From Sphagnum magellanicum (lineage: Eukaryota > Streptophyta > Sphagnopsida > Sphagnales > Sphagnaceae), in the NCBI GenBank assembly GCA_021904315.1, contig CM038922.1:5183347-5247346 (forward strand): a DNA stretch of 64,000 nucleotides, read 5' to 3'. Of the stretch, positions 59,501-64,000 are shown in pieces. Each line of letters starts with the position of its first letter. Within the stretch, counting starts at the first letter, position 1. The notes under the pieces were generated by a model. It did no database searches, was not told the origin of the DNA, and was given only the letters and a program-made list of their open reading frames with translations. The translations under genes were made by a program, and so were the position numbers.

Positions 59501-60755
59501 AAAACATAGTTTACACTAAGAAACACATTTCTACATTTTTTCTCAAAAAATCACAAAATAGCAAAACCCCACTACCAAATTTTTTTTTAAAAAAAATCCA
59601 CTGATGTGTCCATATGGTATAATACGCCTGATACTTTTTCATTTGACACACTGCTAGCATTAGACACTCTGCTAATGGATGAGAACATCTCCAAGAAAGC
59701 CTCTGATCTAACTAGCTCATCCTAAAAAGCACCATGGTAATACCCTACTTTGTATACATTAAGGTCTGGGGTGGCAGATTATGTCATTTCTTTGACAAAA
59801 TTATGTTCATACACTTGTAATAGTGAACAAAACCTTTGTAGAACATGAATTTTTTTATAAATTGTTGAATCTGTCACCCTGGACCTTAATGTTATGGAAT
59901 GCTCTCCCTCTTGCCCATTATGTTGGGTACATCACCTAGCTCATCTCAAGGGGCAATCATTTTTTTTGGGTGAAAAATTGTCAAAAGGTGACACAGTTTT
60001 TTGAAAGCAAAACATGCCATGGTAATTTTATTTTATTTTTTAAACTTGCCTACAAGCAACAAGAAATTGTGTTTTTGGATAGAGTGTCAGTACATTTATG
60101 CCTAATAGCTATAGTTTTAAGAATTCCCTGAAATAATGTCATCAGTTCAGTTGAATCTACCTAGGGATGCTTGTCACCCTAGCTCCACCAGGAAATTGAA
60201 AAGAAAACATTGCTAAGGGGTTTACTTGGAACCTTTCCCACCACAATGGGCCAGGCCTTGACCATTCTATAATATGTAAAGGTTCATATATGCCAATTTG
60301 GCAAGTTTTCAAGTAATTTTTAAGTTGTAGAATCAGTCAATAGAGGCATTTCCTACTTGCCTATTCCAATTTATGACCAATGTTGAGTGGGTACCTGGTT
60401 CATTGATTAGGAACCAACAATTTCAATTCCAATCTTAGGAATTTTAACCAATTTGATGTAGTTGTCATCACCCATTAAAGAATGTATTGTAAGGAAGGAA
60501 GTGGTGACTCTCAAGTTTGGCCTATGAGAGTTTAAGAAGAGTCCCATGACCCAATTTAGTTTCAAATGAGCAAATCACCGTATTATTTTGGTTTATGTAG
60601 TTTTTCACATATGAGAGCTCAATTTTAGGAGTTCATATTAATCCCGCGCTACTCTCATAGGCCTCTTTAACTTCAAGTGTGAAGAGCTAATGAATGCACT
60701 TGAATTTTTTTAATATTTGACAATGTATTGTATTAAAATGTTTACCCCAATACTT
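53521..60755. other. gene-poor stretch
   Basis: About 7 kb with no convincing coding region, RNA gene or transposon on either strand. It contains simple (GT)n at about 59427-59441, TTAACATT words near 58800-58910 and short CAGTTCGAAGTTC duplications near 57780. Confidence 0.5.
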
Positions 60756-61295
60756 TGTGGCAAACCTTAATATGGTTTAAGGTTTTTGGTATTCTTGTTT
60801 TTCTTCATGTTATTGTTCTTCGCATTGTTGTTCTTTGTGGTTGTGCTTCTATTTTTCCCACAAATGTTCTTTGCATTGGTGTTTTTCATCTTGGCATTGG
60901 TATGTTTTTAAACAAAATTCATTATGGTCCTACAATTTGTTTTTTTGTGGGGTTGTTTCTTCTTTTTGAATTGACTGTATTATTTGTGGTGCTAGTGCTC
61001 TTCATGCAAATCTTTGTAATGATAGTGTTGTTCATGTTAATGTTCGTAGTGTTAACACTTGTGTTTACATATTGATGTTTTTCACATTGGTCTTCTACTA
61101 AATTCTCTTCATTATGGTTTTCTTATTGTTCATCTTTTTTATGGTGGTCTTTGTGACCTAATCTTGATGTTTGTCTTTATCATAGTAGTCTTGTTTATCT
61201 TTTTCTTCATGGTGATCTTATCATTCATCATGTTCATGTTGGTTTTATTATTCATTTTCTTCTTAATGATGATTTCTTATATAAGTTTTTAGGTC
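60756..61295. repeat. degenerate T-rich repeat (TTCTTCATG-TGTTCTT type)
   Basis: Words such as GTTGTTCTTTG, TTCTTCATG, TTGTTCATGTT and ATTGTTCATC recur throughout. The ORFs of 106 and 77 codons here are hydrophobic translations of this repeat, not real membrane proteins. In reverse complement the words resemble the repeat at 45058-45760. Confidence 0.55.
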
Positions 61296-62639
61296 TACAA
61301 CTTATGGATGGCACAATGGAAGGTGAAATCTCCATAGGACATCAAAGGTAAATCCATATTGCATTTTTGATTTGCAATGATTATATGATTATAAGGGAAG
61401 GGGCCCAAATCTATAAAACAACATGCATGTAACAATGTTTTATGTCCATACAATGTGTCATTAACAAATATGAAAAAAGTTGAAGCTTTGCCATGTTTGT
61501 TTTTTGAGTTGAAAAATGCACATGCATAATAAAGTCAAAAGTCTTGAAGGTGAGAAATCCAAATTGTTGGAAAAGTTAATAAGGTTGTGCTTCAACATGA
61601 AAGATCACAAGTTTATTATGTTGCAAGCTCAAGGCAACTTTGATGTTGTTGAAACTAGCTACCAACATTTACACCAATCATTTAACAAAGTTGAAAAAAC
61701 TAGGTTCAACCTATATCTTTAATTGTTGTACTTGGAGTTCAATTTGCAAAGGCACCATAAACAAACACAATTCAATATTTTTTTGTCAACATTTTATAGG
61801 TTTTGTTGGATCATTGAATGCCATCTTTTTTTGGAATAAAATATTACTCAGTTTTTGTCTTGGGGACATCAAGTTGGTTGCAAGTATGAAGATTCTAGAA
61901 TTGGAAATATTGCAAAAGCACGTCTCTAGTGTGCTTGCTACAAGTCAGAGTCTTGCAAGGACTTGGACGTCTTACATGTAAGCTACTTCATGTAGAACAA
62001 CACTTGGAGATATTGATATCACTTCTTGAAGATAAGAAAGGGACAACTATCATGGGTGAAGATGTTTTTCAAAATGTAAAACTTGAATCTTGAAAATTAG
62101 ATTATGTTATTATTTAAGTTGTTCAAAAGGATGCTAGTCAAATGGTTGAAATGCTAAGAGGCAATGGTTTGTTAGTATAACCCAAGCTAATTATGCTCCC
62201 AACTTCTTGCCCCTCAATGTTTAATTCAACCTCCAATGGTACTAATGTAATGCCTTCTAAGTTTTGTAACAAATGGTACCATTGAATTATTTGGACATGT
62301 AGTCATAACATCTTATAAGCATTATACCTCCTTTTTTTTAGGTGATATTTTGAAACAACAAAAAAAAATCCTTGTTTGTAATTATTACATCTTAATTGGT
62401 GGCACATAGTCAAGATTTTTGAGATATTGAATATGATGAAATCAATTAGGGGTTGACTAGTGAGTTGGGTTTATAGGAACCAAAGATCAAGTTGTCATTA
62501 AAAATGAGCTTTACAATGGACTATTCTACAAGTAATGTTGACCATCCTTTATTCTTTCATTTTCAATAAATACATTGTCATGGTGTGTAATTACTTGGAC
62601 TAATTGAAAATTGAAATTTGTCCTTAATGTTACTAGCTT
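61296..62639. other. no recognisable gene
   Basis: A short ORF at 61516-61722 (KVKSLEGEKSKLLEKLIRLC) looks coiled-coil-like and may be a gene remnant. No family was recognised. Confidence 0.4.
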
Positions 62640-63210
62640 GATTGTTAAAGTGTTGACTACTAGTTAATTTACAGTCTTTGTTATTCTTTTAAACCAATTC
62701 TTAAATTTATGTTCATTTCCTTTGCTCTATCCTTAACTAAATCCTTTAGTCCTTGATTAACATTGAAAGTTCTTTATCTCATTTTCTTATACTTTAAATT
62801 GATTTGTTTTAAGTGCATTACAATGTGTTGATAGTTGCAAATTTCCTTTGGTTTGTTGTTTAAAAATGATTGCTTTGGTCTTTGATGTGTTAATTCCTTA
62901 ACATTTTTTTTAATATGATTGATTTAGTGTTGACCTATGTTAACATGTGTTGAACTTCCATTATTTCTTTCCTAAGGATTGATTACTTTAGTATTAGATG
63001 TGCTAATAATCATTTGTCTCCTTTCTTCTTTGAAATTGATAGTTTTTTAATAACAAAAGTTAACTTCCTTGAAACTCCAAATTATTCTTTTGCTCAAACC
63101 TTATTGTTTTAGTCTAAATGTGTTAATTTGGGTGTTGATGGCACCAATGAATGTGTTGAATTTTCTTTTGGTAATTGCAAGTTTAGCTTGTTCATTTAAA
63201 TGTATATATG
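62640..63210. repeat. weak diverged repeat
   Basis: Variants of GATTGCTTTAGTGTTGATGTGTTAA recur about every 100 bases (near 62640, 62865, 62920, 62980, 63100), each followed by a T/C-rich segment. Divergence is high. Confidence 0.4.
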
Positions 63211-63744
63211 ATGTCAAATTGTGCATTATGCAAATGATTTGTTTTCATGTTAAAGCATATTGAGTTAAAGTTTACTAGTACAAAAAAACCATTGAGATGT
63301 TCAATATCATCAACTAAGATAGGTTTGTCGTAGCCTTATGGAGTTAGTAACATTCATGGGTGGCCCTCATATGACACCTCATGAATCTCCAACAATTATG
63401 AACAAATATGAAGTAAAGTCCCCTTTAAAGGTGAAAGATGAAATGTAAATTGCATGACATAAATTCATTGAAGGTGGAAGTATGAGGGTTAAGAATTTTA
63501 ATAATAGTTCTTACACGTTGAATAAAAGAGTGCAAGTTGTAATAAATGTTTGTAATGGTTGTACGTAACACCAATACAATTTTTAATGACTATTGGACAA
63601 AGTTATACATAATAAATAAAATGCTTGCAAATGGTAAATTGCCTTGTCGGGTGGTAATAAGCACATTAAGGGTGAATGACTTTTGTCCAAAAAAAACGAT
63701 GTATTACAAGTATGATAGTACACAATCAATACAACAACAGGGGG

Positions 63745-64000
63745 CTATTTTGCGATCCACATATCATCGCAAACAACAAAGAAAGAAGTTTTCGAAAACC
63801 CGCATTTGCAAACCATAACTCATCGCAAACTGTTAAGCCTTTGTGATATTATAACATTCGCACCCGTACAATCGCAAGTCCTTCGCGACTCTCGAACTTG
63901 ATACAATCGCAAACCTTTTACGATTGTAACTGCTTCTATATACCGTTTGCGATTGACATTACATCGGAAACTATTTGCAACAAACCCATCGCCGCAACGA
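63745..64000. repeat. cluster of TCGCAAAC octamers, possible DNA transposon end
   Basis: TCGCAAAC occurs at 63767, 63823 and 63907, with the inverse GTTTGCGA at 63945 and near-copies TTGCAAAC (63806), TCGCAAGT (63872) and TTTTGCGATC (63749). It begins just after GGGGGCTATTTTGCG. CpG content jumps here. Subterminal repeats of a DNA transposon extending beyond the window are a reasonable guess. Confidence 0.45.

Noticed and set aside
60755..61292. ORFs encoding apparent multi-span membrane proteins
   Set aside because: The hydrophobicity comes from translating a T-rich degenerate repeat; there is no conserved motif.
1..64000. tRNA, rRNA or organelle-derived genes
   Set aside because: Reading both strands for tRNA arms and conserved rRNA words gave nothing convincing. 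A dedicated covariance-model search would be decisive.

Overview
This window is AT-rich nuclear DNA from a land plant. The evidence is a SMAP1-like gene, a lipid-transfer-protein gene with a plant core promoter, a spliced plant-specific gene of about 239 aa, and several pentatricopeptide-repeat (PPR) pseudogenes, one ending in a truncated DYW region. The amplified, decayed PPR/DYW copies, the Tf1/sushi-like Ty3 element and an unusual hAT lineage make me favour a non-seed plant (fern, lycophyte or bryophyte). That placement is inference and could be wrong. Gene density is very low; most of the window is transposon debris and degenerate minisatellite.

Layout. 1-6904: a decayed, internally deleted Ty3/gypsy chromovirus (element A) with a 5' LTR remnant, RT, RNase H, integrase, chromodomain, polypurine tract and 3' LTR. 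It is split by two later insertions with target-site duplications: a 2525-bp TG...CA element (2018-4542) and an 881-bp solo LTR (5205-6085). 7017-7650: minus-strand non-LTR-like reverse transcriptase pseudogene. 8298-10955: a hAT transposon with matching ends, a perfect 8-bp TSD and a decayed but nearly collinear transposase. 13502-14600: candidate two-exon gene on the minus strand. 14680-15468: partial duplicate of the gene at 36760-38932, abutting an inverted PPR pseudogene (15472-16412). 17560-21176: further PPR pseudogenes. 21208-24359: minus-strand Ty1/copia remnant. 24360-30176: a younger Ty3/gypsy element (element C) with both LTRs and readable gag, protease, RT, RNase H and integrase, all disabled by stops and frameshifts. 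30570-31165: another PPR remnant. 33695-34155: a minus-strand LTR of the element A family. 34401-34780: tandem repeat.

36760-38932 holds the best multi-exon gene (three exons, all phase 0). 41360-48190 is mostly minisatellite plus a MULE transposase pseudogene and a run of 38 G. 48443-48640 is a SMAP1-like gene with a GC-rich leader. 52334-52864 is a TATA promoter and first exon of a secreted lipid-transfer protein. From there to the end I see little except degenerate repeats, and a cluster of TCGCAAAC-type octamers at the right edge that may be the end of a DNA transposon.

The most interesting signal is in the Ty3 elements. Neither has a tRNA-type primer binding site. Instead, the bases directly after each 5' LTR can pair with the predicted 5' end of the element's own RNA, 33-34 bp downstream of the LTR TATA box. 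This is the geometry expected of self-primed (Tf1-like) reverse transcription. A third LTR of the element A family (33695-34155) keeps the same complementary motif at the same 33-bp distance.
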